Positions 7,288 to 15,092 of a DNA stretch of 19,524 nucleotides are shown here, in pieces. Position numbers and translations under genes: made by a program. The notes under the pieces were generated by a model that was given only the letters and a program-made list of their open reading frames with translations, did no database searches and had not been told where the DNA came from. The number at the start of each line of letters is the position of its first letter. Position 1 is the stretch's first letter. Source of the stretch: CAG-826 sp964546565 (GTDB taxonomy: Bacteria > Bacillota_I > Bacilli_A > RFN20 > CAG-826); the NCBI GenBank assembly GCA_964546565.1, contig CAZJKC010000030.1, positions 1 through 19,524 on the forward strand, given 5' to 3'.

Positions 7288-9981
7288 TTATTCACCCTTT
7301 CCTAAACTGACATTTTTATAGTAATAACAAAGTTTTAACCAAGAATTCTTTACACCTGAGAAAGTATATATATCCATCAAGGCTTGTAAAGCACTGGCTA
7401 ACTTCATATCCACCGGAACACAGCCATTTGTTAAATCATTACTGCTAATAATCTTGCTTTGATATCCTTTCATCAAAGAAGTATAATCTTGTCCTCCTTC
7501 GATCGTGGTTTGTTCTTCTTGATCGTATGCAAAATTGAAATAATTATCATCAATCATATCATTGATAGAATAAATAAAATAAGATGGATAAATAAAATCA
7601 CAATAAATAATTGAGCCGAGAGTACCATCACTATATTGTTGATGATAATAGCCATCACTTCCTAAAGCGACATCAATACCATCACCGATAATAATATCAC
7701 CAGTCATATCATCGTTTTCCGTTGTAAATGCCCCATAAGAACATGAGGTAAAATATTCAAAATTATCATCTAACTTTTCGATTTTAAATTGAATAGTGCC
7801 TGTTTCGTACATATCATCAAATCCTGAGCAAATGTAATATGAGACACCTTTTTCTAAATATACATACATATGATAATTCAATGAATAATTCTTATCATAA
7901 TTAGCGTCTTCTTCACTAGCAATATTAAAGATACGTTCCGCTTGACTACTTTCATAATACAAACTGTTATTACGATCATCGCTTAAGAATATCCATGCAA
8001 CGGTATTATTATTAGAAACGCTGCTGATATCATAAACGCCACTTTCTTCGGGAATAAAACGACTCAATAAACCTCTTGGCATGGTGAAATGTGTAATTTC
8101 CACAAAGTTTTGATCACCTATTTTTGCTTCATAACTTGAAATAGTGGCTAATCCTTTGATCGGATCAGGCATTTCCACTCCATTCATATTATAGCCTTGA
8201 TAATAGCAGCATAAATCTAACCACTGCGTTTCATAAGGAGTATAGTTTTCATCATTGCCAAATTCTGTTGCATGAGCATATCTTGTGAATTTCTTTAAAA
8301 TTTGACATAACTCTTCGGTTACGGGTGTTAATCCCGTTTCGCTATTATAAGCCCATAAATAATAATCTTCCATAATGGACGTATAATTTTTTAATCCTAT
8401 TATAAAGTATCCCTCATTAATTAATTGCAAAACGGAATAACTTGAGAAGTTATTGCTATTTTCACTGACCATATCTACAAACAATAATGGACCATTAACA
8501 TTATTAACATGGTAATAACCATCGTTTTCATTTAACACTACTTCAACAGTTTGATTATATCTCATGGTCGTCTCATTATAATCAAAAGAAGCATGCTTTT
8601 TAATATATACTGGTTCGGTAATTTCGCTTTCTTTGACAATTCTAATGTTATTTATATAGACGCGATCTTCGCCAGAATAACCATCCGCATCTTTAACATA
8701 TTTAAAGCATATTTCATGCTCACCACCCCAATTAGTGGCAAATGCATAAGCCGTCGCCCATTTACTATCTACTCCGGTAATCGTGTATTCGATTATACCA
8801 TCCACATAAAAATACAAATAATCCCCATATGCTTCGCAAGAAGGAATGTAATCAAAAATTAATACTTCATCCGCTGCTATATTGACCTTTGCATAAATTG
8901 AGGCATAAGAACTACTTACTTTTGAATTCGATGGATAAATAGATTTTCCATCATCACTCACTAACCATGGCCATGAATATTTCATAGTCGAAGGATTTTG
9001 ATCGGCGTACCATGTAGCCTTAAAACCATCTCCATTAGCAGCCTTTTCAATTTCTTTTGAACTTGGCATCGTATATGTAGGTTCAACTGATTCGGTTTCG
9101 CCATTACTAGTTCCTTTTTCTTCACTAGGAACATAATCATCACTTGTGTATTTTTCAAATATTTCGACAAATTCACTTTTTGCTAAAATAGCTTCTTCAT
9201 GATATAAACGAACCACCCCATAACGATCGATTAAAACAGAAGTAGGTACTCCAATAATAGGAAATTGATAAACAAAACCTTTTTTCTCATCATAATTTAG
9301 CTTTTCATCATAACAAAAATCAAAAGTATATTCATTAGTATTTTTATAATTTTCTATTTTAGCAAGAGTATCAGGTCTATCTTGATATATTGATATCGCT
9401 AAAACCGCAATTTTATCTTGATAATCTTCATAAGCTTCTTCTAAAAAAGGGAATTCTCTTTCACACCATGTACAACCTATGTAATAAAAATTAACAAATA
9501 TTGCTTTATATGTTGTTAATAAGGATGAAAAAGTTAATTGTTCGCCTTCGGTATTAGTAAAAGTATAATCATACATCACATCACCAATGCTATATGTGCC
9601 TTTATCTTCTGGACGTTCGGTTTCCGCAATTTTTGAATAAAGAACAATATCAAATTGAGAATCATTGACATTTGTATAATATTCTTTATCAACGTAATAA
9701 CCATCAGGAAGTTCAGACAACTTCACTTCATAAGATTTTTTAGGAACATTAAAATTACATAAACCTTCTTCATCTGTTTTTTCACTGGAAATTAATGTAT
9801 TTCCATCATATAAGCCCACCTTAACATTTTTCATCTTTTTACCGCTGTTGGACTTAACATTTACTTGGAGATCATAATCATATTGATTTTGACTGGTAAT
9901 ATTATTATTTCCACAACTTGATACTCCACCAATAAATAATGCTAACAAAACAAATTTCATCATTATTTTTTTAATCTTCAT
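7288..9981 (-). CDS. Large redoxin-containing lipoprotein A (897 aa)
   Basis: The lipoprotein signal ends in VSSC (C23). A SpaA/prealbumin-like domain spans about 36-114. A TlpA/AhpC-type redoxin domain spans about 130-280, with FVNFYYIGCTWCEREFPF (C170, C173) and a cis-proline region in IGVPTSVLID. Residues 318-450 resemble a jelly-roll of the cleaved-adhesin/MAM kind (YFYVDG, then EDRVYINNI). Two copies of the shared module follow, at 487-594 (NDGYYH, GLTPV, then W587 with LCCYY) and 776-888 (SDGYYH, GCVPV, then W881 with LCYYY), separated by a PPC-like stretch (about 620-735). GGATGG stands before the ATG. It is the first gene of a two-gene unit with its own promoter at 10132-10159. An extracellular thiol-redox role is inferred from CxxC and from the convergent Fe-S/TlpA operon. 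The modules themselves are unrecognised. Confidence 0.83.
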   Translation of the reverse strand: MKIKKIMMKFVLLALFIGGVSSCGNNNITSQNQYDYDLQVNVKSNSGKKMKNVKVGLYDGNTLISSEKTDEEGLCNFNVPKKSYEVKLSELPDGYYVDKEYYTNVNDSQFDIVLYSKIAETERPEDKGTYSIGDVMYDYTFTNTEGEQLTFSSLLTTYKAIFVNFYYIGCTWCEREFPFLEEAYEDYQDKIAVLAISIYQDRPDTLAKIENYKNTNEYTFDFCYDEKLNYDEKKGFVYQFPIIGVPTSVLIDRYGVVRLYHEEAILAKSEFVEIFEKYTSDDYVPSEEKGTSNGETESVEPTYTMPSSKEIEKAANGDGFKATWYADQNPSTMKYSWPWLVSDDGKSIYPSNSKVSSSYASIYAKVNIAADEVLIFDYIPSCEAYGDYLYFYVDGIIEYTITGVDSKWATAYAFATNWGGEHEICFKYVKDADGYSGEDRVYINNIRIVKESEITEPVYIKKHASFDYNETTMRYNQTVEVVLNENDGYYHVNNVNGPLLFVDMVSENSNNFSSYSVLQLINEGYFIIGLKNYTSIMEDYYLWAYNSETGLTPVTEELCQILKKFTRYAHATEFGNDENYTPYETQWLDLCCYYQGYNMNGVEMPDPIKGLATISSYEAKIGDQNFVEITHFTMPRGLLSRFIPEESGVYDISSVSNNNTVAWIFLSDDRNNSLYYESSQAERIFNIASEEDANYDKNYSLNYHMYVYLEKGVSYYICSGFDDMYETGTIQFKIEKLDDNFEYFTSCSYGAFTTENDDMTGDIIIGDGIDVALGSDGYYHQQYSDGTLGSIIYCDFIYPSYFIYSINDMIDDNYFNFAYDQEEQTTIEGGQDYTSLMKGYQSKIISSNDLTNGCVPVDMKLASALQALMDIYTFSGVKNSWLKLCYYYKNVSLGKGE

Positions 9982-10027
9982 ACATTTCCCATCCTTTCTT
10001 TAAAATAGTTTAATGCTATATCTTATT

Positions 10028-10111
10028 TTAATAGGGCTTTTTAGGTAATAAAGAGACGAAAGCAAGGGTTATTATTTTGCTTTTATTCTTTCATCAACAA
10101 TTACCTATTAA
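10028..10111 (-). promoter_or_regulatory. Long structured 5' leader of the lipoprotein mRNA
   Basis: Within the untranslated leader of lipoprotein A, paired arms nest around one loop: TTAATAGG (10111-10104) with CCTATTAA (10035-10028), AGGTAAT (10106-10100) with ATTACCT (10049-10043), GATGAAAG (10095-10088) with CTTTCGTC (10062-10055), and AGCAA with TTGCT inside. The outer two pairings share a few bases, so two alternative forms are possible. There is no T run after it, so it is not a terminator. No known riboswitch class is recognised. Confidence 0.5.
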
Positions 10112-10131
10112 GACCTTTAAAATATGTATAA

Positions 10132-10159
10132 ATTATATATATATTTATTATAAAGTCAA
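10132..10159 (-). promoter_or_regulatory. Promoter of the large-lipoprotein operon
   Basis: The minus strand shows TTGACT (10159-10154), a 16-bp spacer and TATAAT (10137-10132). It lies just past the end of metQ and gives a leader of roughly 140 nt. Confidence 0.65.
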
Positions 10160-10181
10160 TAAGTACTCATTATGAAAGCAC

Positions 10182-11060
10182 TTACTTTATTAAATTTCGC
10201 ATATCGATTTGCGTTCTTTCATCACAAATCATGACCCCTCGATACTCGTTATTAAAATAATCGGAAAGTCCTTTTGATAACATAACATCCGTTAGAGCAT
10301 CAATTTTATTACGGTATGTCTCATTGTTTAAATAATCATTTTTTCGAACCGCAATGCCATTTGCTTTATTAGTTATTTCCGTCTCATCATTTTCAACTGC
10401 AACGCGACTACTGACATCAACATTACCGGTATAAGCAGTATTACATGGTAATAAAACGAAATCATAATCTGGTCGAGAAGTAGCTAAAAGGCTTTCTTCT
10501 AATAATGTGATGGTAACCTGATTGTTACTCCATTTTGTTTGTGATTCATTATCCCATTCAGAACGCGTTTCATCAAACAATGTGTTGCCTTCTTCATCTA
10601 CGGTTGATGGTATTTCTGATTCACTAATCACATTATTTTTGGCTAGAAGTTCAAAAGCACGTAAGCCATTTGATGGGTCATTACATATAGCAAATGTTTT
10701 ACCTTCAGATAACGAACTGACTTTACCATTGCCTTTATATATTCCTAAAGGTTCATAATGCACTGTGCAAGTAAAAGCTAATTCTACTTTTCCATTATAG
10801 TTATTTAAAAAGGGAAGATGTTGAAAGTAATTAGCGTCATAATCTTTTTGCGAAACGCCATCATTCTGTATGCCCCAATTAAGAGTACTAACTATTAATT
10901 TATATCCCTTTTCTTGCAAAGCATCCTTAACATAATTATTCAAAACTTGGGCATGCGGCAATTCACTTGCACAAACCCTAATAGTATAAGAATCATCACC
11001 GCAACTCGTTAATCCAAAAATAGCTAAAGCAGTAGCTAAAATAAATTGATATTTTTTCAT
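10182..11060 (-). CDS. metQ: Methionine ABC transporter substrate-binding lipoprotein MetQ
   Basis: 292 residues, in the usual range for the NlpA/MetQ family. The signal peptide ends in a lipobox LTSC (C20), so it is a lipid-anchored extracellular binding protein. The mature start TIRVCASELPHAQVLN and the segment DYDANYFQHLPFLNNYN match the typical NlpA pattern. It captures methionine (D- or L-, or the sulfoxide in some homologues) and delivers it to MetI-MetN. The ATG overlaps the TGA stop of metI in the ATGA manner, and AAAAGGAGG precedes it. It is the last gene of metN-metI-metQ. No strong terminator follows; the next element is the promoter of the lipoprotein operon. Confidence 0.93.
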   Translation of the reverse strand: MKKYQFILATALAIFGLTSCGDDSYTIRVCASELPHAQVLNNYVKDALQEKGYKLIVSTLNWGIQNDGVSQKDYDANYFQHLPFLNNYNGKVELAFTCTVHYEPLGIYKGNGKVSSLSEGKTFAICNDPSNGLRAFELLAKNNVISESEIPSTVDEEGNTLFDETRSEWDNESQTKWSNNQVTITLLEESLLATSRPDYDFVLLPCNTAYTGNVDVSSRVAVENDETEITNKANGIAVRKNDYLNNETYRNKIDALTDVMLSKGLSDYFNNEYRGVMICDERTQIDMRNLIK

Positions 11061-11737
11061 TTTAATATCCTCCTTTTATCAATTTTTTTAGAAATAAATA
11101 TACCTAATTCTTGTATTAATTGTACAAGAATAATAGTAACAACAATTAAAATCCAAAATAATGGTTTTGACATATAGTCACCTGTGTTATTGTAAAAAAT
11201 ACTATATATGCCACTTATTAATCCACCCGCTGAAATATTGTACGCAAATGATGTATAGCCTAGAATAGATACCGCTACGACAGCCATTCCACTAATAAGA
11301 GAGGGCATGGCTTCTGATAACATAACTTTCCAAACTATTTGAAGATTAGTAGCGCCTAACGATTTAACAGCTTCTATTTCACCGGCTGGCACTTCGCTTA
11401 AACTTTGTTCCACCATTCGTGTTGTCATTCCAAATGAAGCAACAATTAATGGTAATAAAATGGTATACCATTCACCTGTACCTCTACCTAATAATTGCCG
11501 TGTTACCGGCATCAAAATAACAATAATTATTAAGCAGGGAATGCTTCGCAAAATATTAACAAATAATCCTAAAATGAAATTAATAAAACGATTGGGCTTT
11601 AAACCATTTTTCTTCGTTACATTAAGAATAATACCAAGTGGTAATCCGATTAAATAAGCACATACTGTAGCAATTAAAGTAACACCTATGGTCTCCATTG
11701 TCATCTCGAAGGTGTCATTTAAATTAGTTAATACCAT
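11057..11737 (-). CDS. metI: Methionine ABC transporter permease MetI
   Basis: 226 residues from the ATG at 11737. An ATG at 11755 is in frame, but it is immediately followed by GAGGAGG, which is the ribosome binding site for the ATG at 11737 (8-nt spacing). About five membrane helices form the BPD_transp_1 fold. The cytoplasmic coupling loop is visible as EIEAVKSLGATNLQIVWKV followed by a proline, the EAA-type loop that docks on the MetN ATPase. The gene overlaps metN by 14 bases and metQ by 4, so translation is tightly coupled. Confidence 0.93.
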   Translation of the reverse strand: MVLTNLNDTFEMTMETIGVTLIATVCAYLIGLPLGIILNVTKKNGLKPNRFINFILGLFVNILRSIPCLIIIVILMPVTRQLLGRGTGEWYTILLPLIVASFGMTTRMVEQSLSEVPAGEIEAVKSLGATNLQIVWKVMLSEAMPSLISGMAVVAVSILGYTSFAYNISAGGLISGIYSIFYNNTGDYMSKPLFWILIVVTIILVQLIQELGIFISKKIDKRRILK

Positions 11738-12698
11738 CAAAATCAACCTCCTCATAACAAATGTTTTTTATTATTAAATAAGTTTCAAGTTTTTCTAAAT
11801 CTTTCTCTTTTTCCGGAGCCTTAAAAATTATTTGTCCATAAATTAAGCCATCTATCAATTTGCTATCAGCATAAACGATCGATATTAATAAATTACAATC
11901 TTGGATGATATTAGCAATGATAGGAGCATCAATTTCACCTTTAAATAAAATCTTAATATGCCGCTTTTTAGACAATTTTGTATTTAAATGTCCGGCATAG
12001 ATTATACGACGCGCAATATCCGTTTTAGGATTTAAAAAGACATCAAACATGGCTCCTTCTTCAACAATCTCGCTATGATCGATAATGGCAACTCGTGAAC
12101 ATATTTCCTCAATAACACTCATTTGATGAGAAATAATAATAATTGTTAACTTTAATTTCTCATTTAATTCTTTTAAAAGTTTCAATATTTGCTTAGTAGT
12201 ATCTGGATCTAATGCACTAGTAGCTTCATCGCATAAAAGAATTTTCGGATTGGTCATTAAGGCACGCGCAATCGCAACTCTTTGTGCTTCACCACCCGAT
12301 AATTCATCAGGATAAGCCTTCATTCTTGATTCCAAACCAACAAGTTTTAATAGTCTTTTAGCTTTCATTTCCGATTCGCAATCCTTTACTATTTCACCTG
12401 CTAACATAACATTCTTTAAAACATTTTTTTGCTTTAATAAATTAAATGATTGGAAAATCATGGCCACATCGCGATGATATTGACGATCAAAAGTAACTTT
12501 TTGACCATAATATAGTATTTCCCCAGAATCAAATGGTTCTAATCCTTTTAAGCAACGTACTAAAGTACTTTTACCTGCTCCTGATAAACCAAGTATTCCA
12601 TAAATGTCGCCTTCATTAACGATAAGCGAAACATTATCTAACACTAGATGTCCATCATCAAATGTTTTACAAATGTTATTGGCGCGTAATATTTCCAT
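11724..12698 (-). CDS. metN: Methionine ABC transporter ATP-binding protein MetN
   Basis: 324 residues. Walker A is GLSGAGKST (37-45), the ABC signature LSGGE (133-137), Walker B ILLCDE (153-158) and the switch histidine H191. Residues from about 245 to the end form a NIL-type domain (starting near KRHIKILFKG). In known MetN proteins this domain binds methionine and inhibits transport when the cell is replete. AAGGAGGG precedes the ATG. The operon is controlled upstream by a T-box with an AUG specifier, which fits methionine import and makes the assignment firm. Confidence 0.95.
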   Translation of the reverse strand: MEILRANNICKTFDDGHLVLDNVSLIVNEGDIYGILGLSGAGKSTLVRCLKGLEPFDSGEILYYGQKVTFDRQYHRDVAMIFQSFNLLKQKNVLKNVMLAGEIVKDCESEMKAKRLLKLVGLESRMKAYPDELSGGEAQRVAIARALMTNPKILLCDEATSALDPDTTKQILKLLKELNEKLKLTIIIISHQMSVIEEICSRVAIIDHSEIVEEGAMFDVFLNPKTDIARRIIYAGHLNTKLSKKRHIKILFKGEIDAPIIANIIQDCNLLISIVYADSKLIDGLIYGQIIFKAPEKEKDLEKLETYLIIKNICYEEVDFDGIN

Positions 12699-12716
12699 AA
12701 AACACCCTCCTTAAAC

Positions 12717-12748
12717 AAAAAAAACTCGCCCTCTTTAACAAGGACGAG
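12717..12748 (-). terminator. T-box attenuator terminator hairpin
   Basis: An eight-base-pair stem (12748-12741 with 12732-12725, one G-U) and T8 at 12724-12717, ending 18 bases before the metN start. It competes with the antiterminator formed by the T-box sequence. Confidence 0.9.
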
Positions 12749-12990
12749 ATATAAATCACGTGGTACCAACCTAATTCACTAATTCCATCAATAGAATCAG
12801 CCTATTTTCAAACACTAACATGTTCTATCGCTATAACAGGCGAATCCTGTCATCGCTTAATATTACTTCAGCGATGCGACTTAGAGGCCATGTTCATAAA
12901 TGAGTATGCTTGTTCTCTTCCACCAAATGAGAACTCTCTATGAAGTTTTCATTTACTACTCTTCTCTTCAACGTCATTTTCAAATATACA
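12717..12990 (-). promoter_or_regulatory. T-box riboswitch, methionine specifier, controlling metNIQ
   Basis: The minus-strand leader has the order of a T-box: stem I with AGAGAGTTCTC and GGTGGAAGAGAAC, the upper helix TAAATGA/TCATTTA, then the specifier loop TGAACATGG with ATG at 12891-12889. A stem II hairpin CATCGCT/AGCGATG and a stem III region follow. The conserved T-box is TTAGGTTGGTACCACG at about 12773-12758. The terminator is CTCGTCCT (12748-12741) with AGGGCGAG (12732-12725) and eight T. Uncharged tRNA-Met pairing with AUG and with the T-box bulge would favour the antiterminator and switch on metNIQ. Confidence 0.93.
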
Positions 12991-12995
12991 ATGAG

Positions 12996-13024
12996 ATTCT
13001 AAACATTTTTTTTAAAAATGTCAA
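12996..13024 (-). promoter_or_regulatory. Promoter of the T-box metNIQ transcript
   Basis: A perfect TTGACA (13024-13019), 17-bp spacer and TAGAAT (13001-12996) on the minus strand. Transcription would begin near 12990, just before stem I. Between this promoter and the XRE gene (13025-13146) lies only AT-rich DNA. A 9-bp AT inverted repeat at 13030-13052 might weakly terminate the XRE transcript. Confidence 0.75.
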
Positions 13025-13146
13025 ACTTTTTTAAAAAATCCTCTTTTTTAAAGAATAATTGCTATGTATCATTTTAAGCAACTTATTACTAAATAATAAC
13101 AAAAAGTATCAAGATAATAGTTAAAATATAATAAAAGAATTTCACC

Positions 13147-13899
13147 TTATTTTGTGTTTTTTACTTTGCGAATCGAACTTCCTACCATGTAATAAAGCGG
13201 TATTGTTAAGAAAGCCACCCATCCTGGATGCCACCATCCGTTTGTTATATGTATATATCCTAAATTGTTCAAAAATCCAAGCAATAAATAAACAAATATA
13301 ACCAACACTGGATAAGCAAAAGCATCATATTTCTTTTTAACAATGGCTTCAACAAGTGAAGTAATAAGAGGAATAGTGAAAAATATTAACCATGTCGGAT
13401 GCCAAATATTCCAAAATGCTCCAATTACAATATAAGCAATAGCTACTAATAAACTATATATCGCATCAACCATTGCTATAACTTTTTTACTTTTGCTAAA
13501 AGATTCTTTCTTTTGATCATCAACAAAAACACCTTTTTTAGAAACATCAACTTTCACACCATCTTTATCTAAAACATGCACACCATGGAAATCAACATGA
13601 ACTTTATCGCCATCTTTACTTTCAACATGAATTCCATCCCATCCGACATGAACCTTGTCATCTTGCTTTTCTTCTGCTTTTTTTTCTTCTTTTTCAACTT
13701 TATGGTCCAACAATTCATCAATTGAAATATGATAGAACTCGGCTAATTTAATCAAGTTATCAGTATCTAACGAGGCTTCTCCTCTTTCCCATTTAGAAAC
13801 AGCTTGTCTTGAAACACCAAGAGCCGAAGCTAAATCTTCTTGTGATAAGCCATGTTCCATTCTTAACTTTAATAATCTTTCTCCCATCTTTTCATTCAT
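13147..13899 (-). CDS. Membrane-tethered XRE-family regulator with tandem beta repeats
   Basis: 250 residues. An N-terminal Cro/CI helix-turn-helix spans about 8-62 (LSQEDLASALGVSRQAVSKW). A charged linker rich in Glu and Lys (66-81) follows. Then come three short repeats: KVHVGWDGIHVESKDGD (82-98), KVHVDFHGVHVLDKDGV (99-115) and KVDVSKKGVFVDD (116-128). The C-terminal half has four hydrophobic segments in two similar halves, each ending in WHPxW, F and TIPL (167-177 and 223-234). This is a DNA-binding domain anchored to the membrane, so it may sense an envelope or membrane signal. AGGTG precedes the ATG. The targets are unknown, and there is no co-directional partner gene beside it. Confidence 0.82.
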   Translation of the reverse strand: MNEKMGERLLKLRMEHGLSQEDLASALGVSRQAVSKWERGEASLDTDNLIKLAEFYHISIDELLDHKVEKEEKKAEEKQDDKVHVGWDGIHVESKDGDKVHVDFHGVHVLDKDGVKVDVSKKGVFVDDQKKESFSKSKKVIAMVDAIYSLLVAIAYIVIGAFWNIWHPTWLIFFTIPLITSLVEAIVKKKYDAFAYPVLVIFVYLLLGFLNNLGYIHITNGWWHPGWVAFLTIPLYYMVGSSIRKVKNTK

Positions 13900-13975
13900 A
13901 ATTTAACACCTCATCTTTTCTTCTATATTATGAAAAATAAATTAGCATTTTTCCATACATTTTAGTTTGAAATTT

Positions 13976-14034
13976 AAAAAAAATTCGCAACTGATGGTTG
14001 CAGTACACATTATTTTAAGATATTTTCATGTCAA
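13976..14034 (-). promoter_or_regulatory. Promoter and leader hairpin upstream of the XRE regulator
   Basis: The minus strand has TTGACA (14034-14029), a 16-bp spacer and TAATGT (14012-14007). Initiation would fall near 14000, directly at the hairpin GCAAC/GTTGC (14001-13997 with 13991-13987). That hairpin is followed, after three bases, by eight T (13983-13976). The transcript would thus begin with a small terminator-like hairpin about 90 nt before the XRE start codon. Premature termination or 5' protection are both possible. The rest of the 13900-14235 gap is AT-rich and shows no gene. Confidence 0.4.
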
Positions 14035-14194
14035 ATAATGCCTCTTAAAAAAATCATTAATATGATAAATATCTATAAAGATGCTAAAAACCTATCGAAG
14101 ATAAGATATTATCCAGTATTGTTTTTATTTAATATGTCATTTTCCGCTTGGTTCTAATATCTTTCTTAATATAGCACCACTTTTATGAACTCGA

Positions 14195-14220
14195 TATAAT
14201 TAGATTAATCGTTTAAACGA
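14195..14220 (+). promoter_or_regulatory. -10 element and palindromic operator of arsR-flavodoxin
   Basis: A consensus TATAAT (14195-14200) has no good -35 at 16-18 bp, which suggests an activated or weak promoter. Eight bases downstream lies the perfect 12-bp palindrome TCGTTTAAACGA (14209-14220), ending 15 bases before the arsR start. It overlaps the expected transcription start, so a bound repressor would block initiation. The ArsR protein encoded next is the obvious candidate. Confidence 0.5.
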
Positions 14221-14235
14221 AAGAAGAGATGATGT

Positions 14236-14583
14236 ATGAATAAAGAAGAACGATTAAAAGAAATACGGGATGACTTTAAAAACAATCGAAGATTACTCAT
14301 CGCCCTTTGCGAAGAAAATAGACAAAATATCTTATTAGTACTCTTAGATAATTGCTCTAATGGAGGCATAAGAGTCGAAGATATTGCTAAACAAGTTCAC
14401 TTATCAAGACCAGCGGTATCACACCACTTAAAAATTCTATTAGAAAATGAAATTGTATCAATACGCCACGAAGGAACAAAGAATTATTATCATATCACTG
14501 GGGTTGACCATATTTTATTATTAAAATCATTTTTACGCCATATTGAACTATATGTTCAAGAAAGAAAAGGAGATACGGAGTGA
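14236..14583 (+). CDS. ArsR/SmtB-family winged-helix transcriptional repressor
   Basis: 115 residues forming one winged helix-turn-helix: VEDIAKQVHLSRPAVSHHLKILLE is the DNA-reading part (about 48-70), followed by the wing IVSIRHEGTKNYYHI. The usual ELCVCD-type metal site of ArsR/SmtB is absent. Only isolated cysteines are seen (one in ALCEE, one in DNCSN), so the signal may be redox or something other than metal. The gene overlaps the flavodoxin gene by 4 bases (GTGA), so the two form an operon, probably autoregulated through the palindrome at 14209-14220. Confidence 0.88.
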   Translation: MNKEERLKEIRDDFKNNRRLLIALCEENRQNILLVLLDNCSNGGIRVEDIAKQVHLSRPAVSHHLKILLENEIVSIRHEGTKNYYHITGVDHILLLKSFLRHIELYVQERKGDTE

Positions 14584-15062
14584 AAAATCTTATAATCTAT
14601 TATTCATATGAAGGAAATACTGAAGCCATTGTCAATCATTTAGAAGAAACAATATCAGCCGATGTATTAAGACTTATACCAAAAAAAGAAAAGAAAACCA
14701 AAAGTATGTTCCGCTTCATTTGGGGCGGCATCCAAGTCTATATGACTAAAAAGCCTAAATTAGAAGAATATTCAATCGATTTAGCGGCATACGATAATAT
14801 CATCATTGGCTCACCATGTTGGTTTGGGACTTTTGCTCCTCCAATAAGAACATTTTTAAACGATAATAAAATAACTAATAAAAATGTTTACTTATTTGTT
14901 TGTAATGGTGGGAATATGCGCAAAACATGGACTAATTATGAAAAAATATTAGAAGGAAATCATATTATATCTACTTTAGACTTAGTTTATCCTTTAAAAA
15001 ATGGTCTTGATCAAGCTCAAGAAATCATTGATAAATGGATAAAAGATAATTTAAAAGAATAA
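14580..15062 (+). CDS. Flavodoxin-family protein
   Basis: 160 residues with a GTG start at 14580, preceded by AAGGAG. The FMN phosphate-binding loop is YSYEGNTEA (8-16), after the typical NLIIYYS strand. The second FMN-contacting loop is GSPCWFGTFAPP (77-88), and a third lies near FVCNGGN. Length and motifs fit the flavodoxin/flavodoxin-like NAD(P)H dehydrogenase group, which carries electrons through FMN in the cytoplasm. Pairing with an ArsR-type regulator suggests it is induced by a specific stress or effector. The partner reductase is not in the window. Confidence 0.88.
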   Translation: MKNLIIYYSYEGNTEAIVNHLEETISADVLRLIPKKEKKTKSMFRFIWGGIQVYMTKKPKLEEYSIDLAAYDNIIIGSPCWFGTFAPPIRTFLNDNKITNKNVYLFVCNGGNMRKTWTNYEKILEGNHIISTLDLVYPLKNGLDQAQEIIDKWIKDNLKE

Positions 15063-15064
15063 AA

Positions 15065-15092
15065 GGCAATCGCATTACGGGTTGCTCTTTTT
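15065..15092 (+). terminator. Terminator of the arsR-flavodoxin operon
   Basis: GGCAATC (15065-15071) pairs with GGTTGCT (15080-15086) using two G-U pairs, followed by CTTTTT. It runs up to and slightly into the 3' end of the convergent mgsA gene. On the other strand the stem has two mismatches and would be weaker. Confidence 0.65.

Noticed and set aside
8551..8862. Open frame of 103 codons opposite lipoprotein A
   Set aside because: It lies wholly inside a well-supported coding region on the other strand, has no ribosome binding site and its product shows no recognisable pattern.
11738..11755. Upstream ATG for metI
   Set aside because: The bases after this ATG form the GAGGAGG ribosome binding site for the ATG at 11737.
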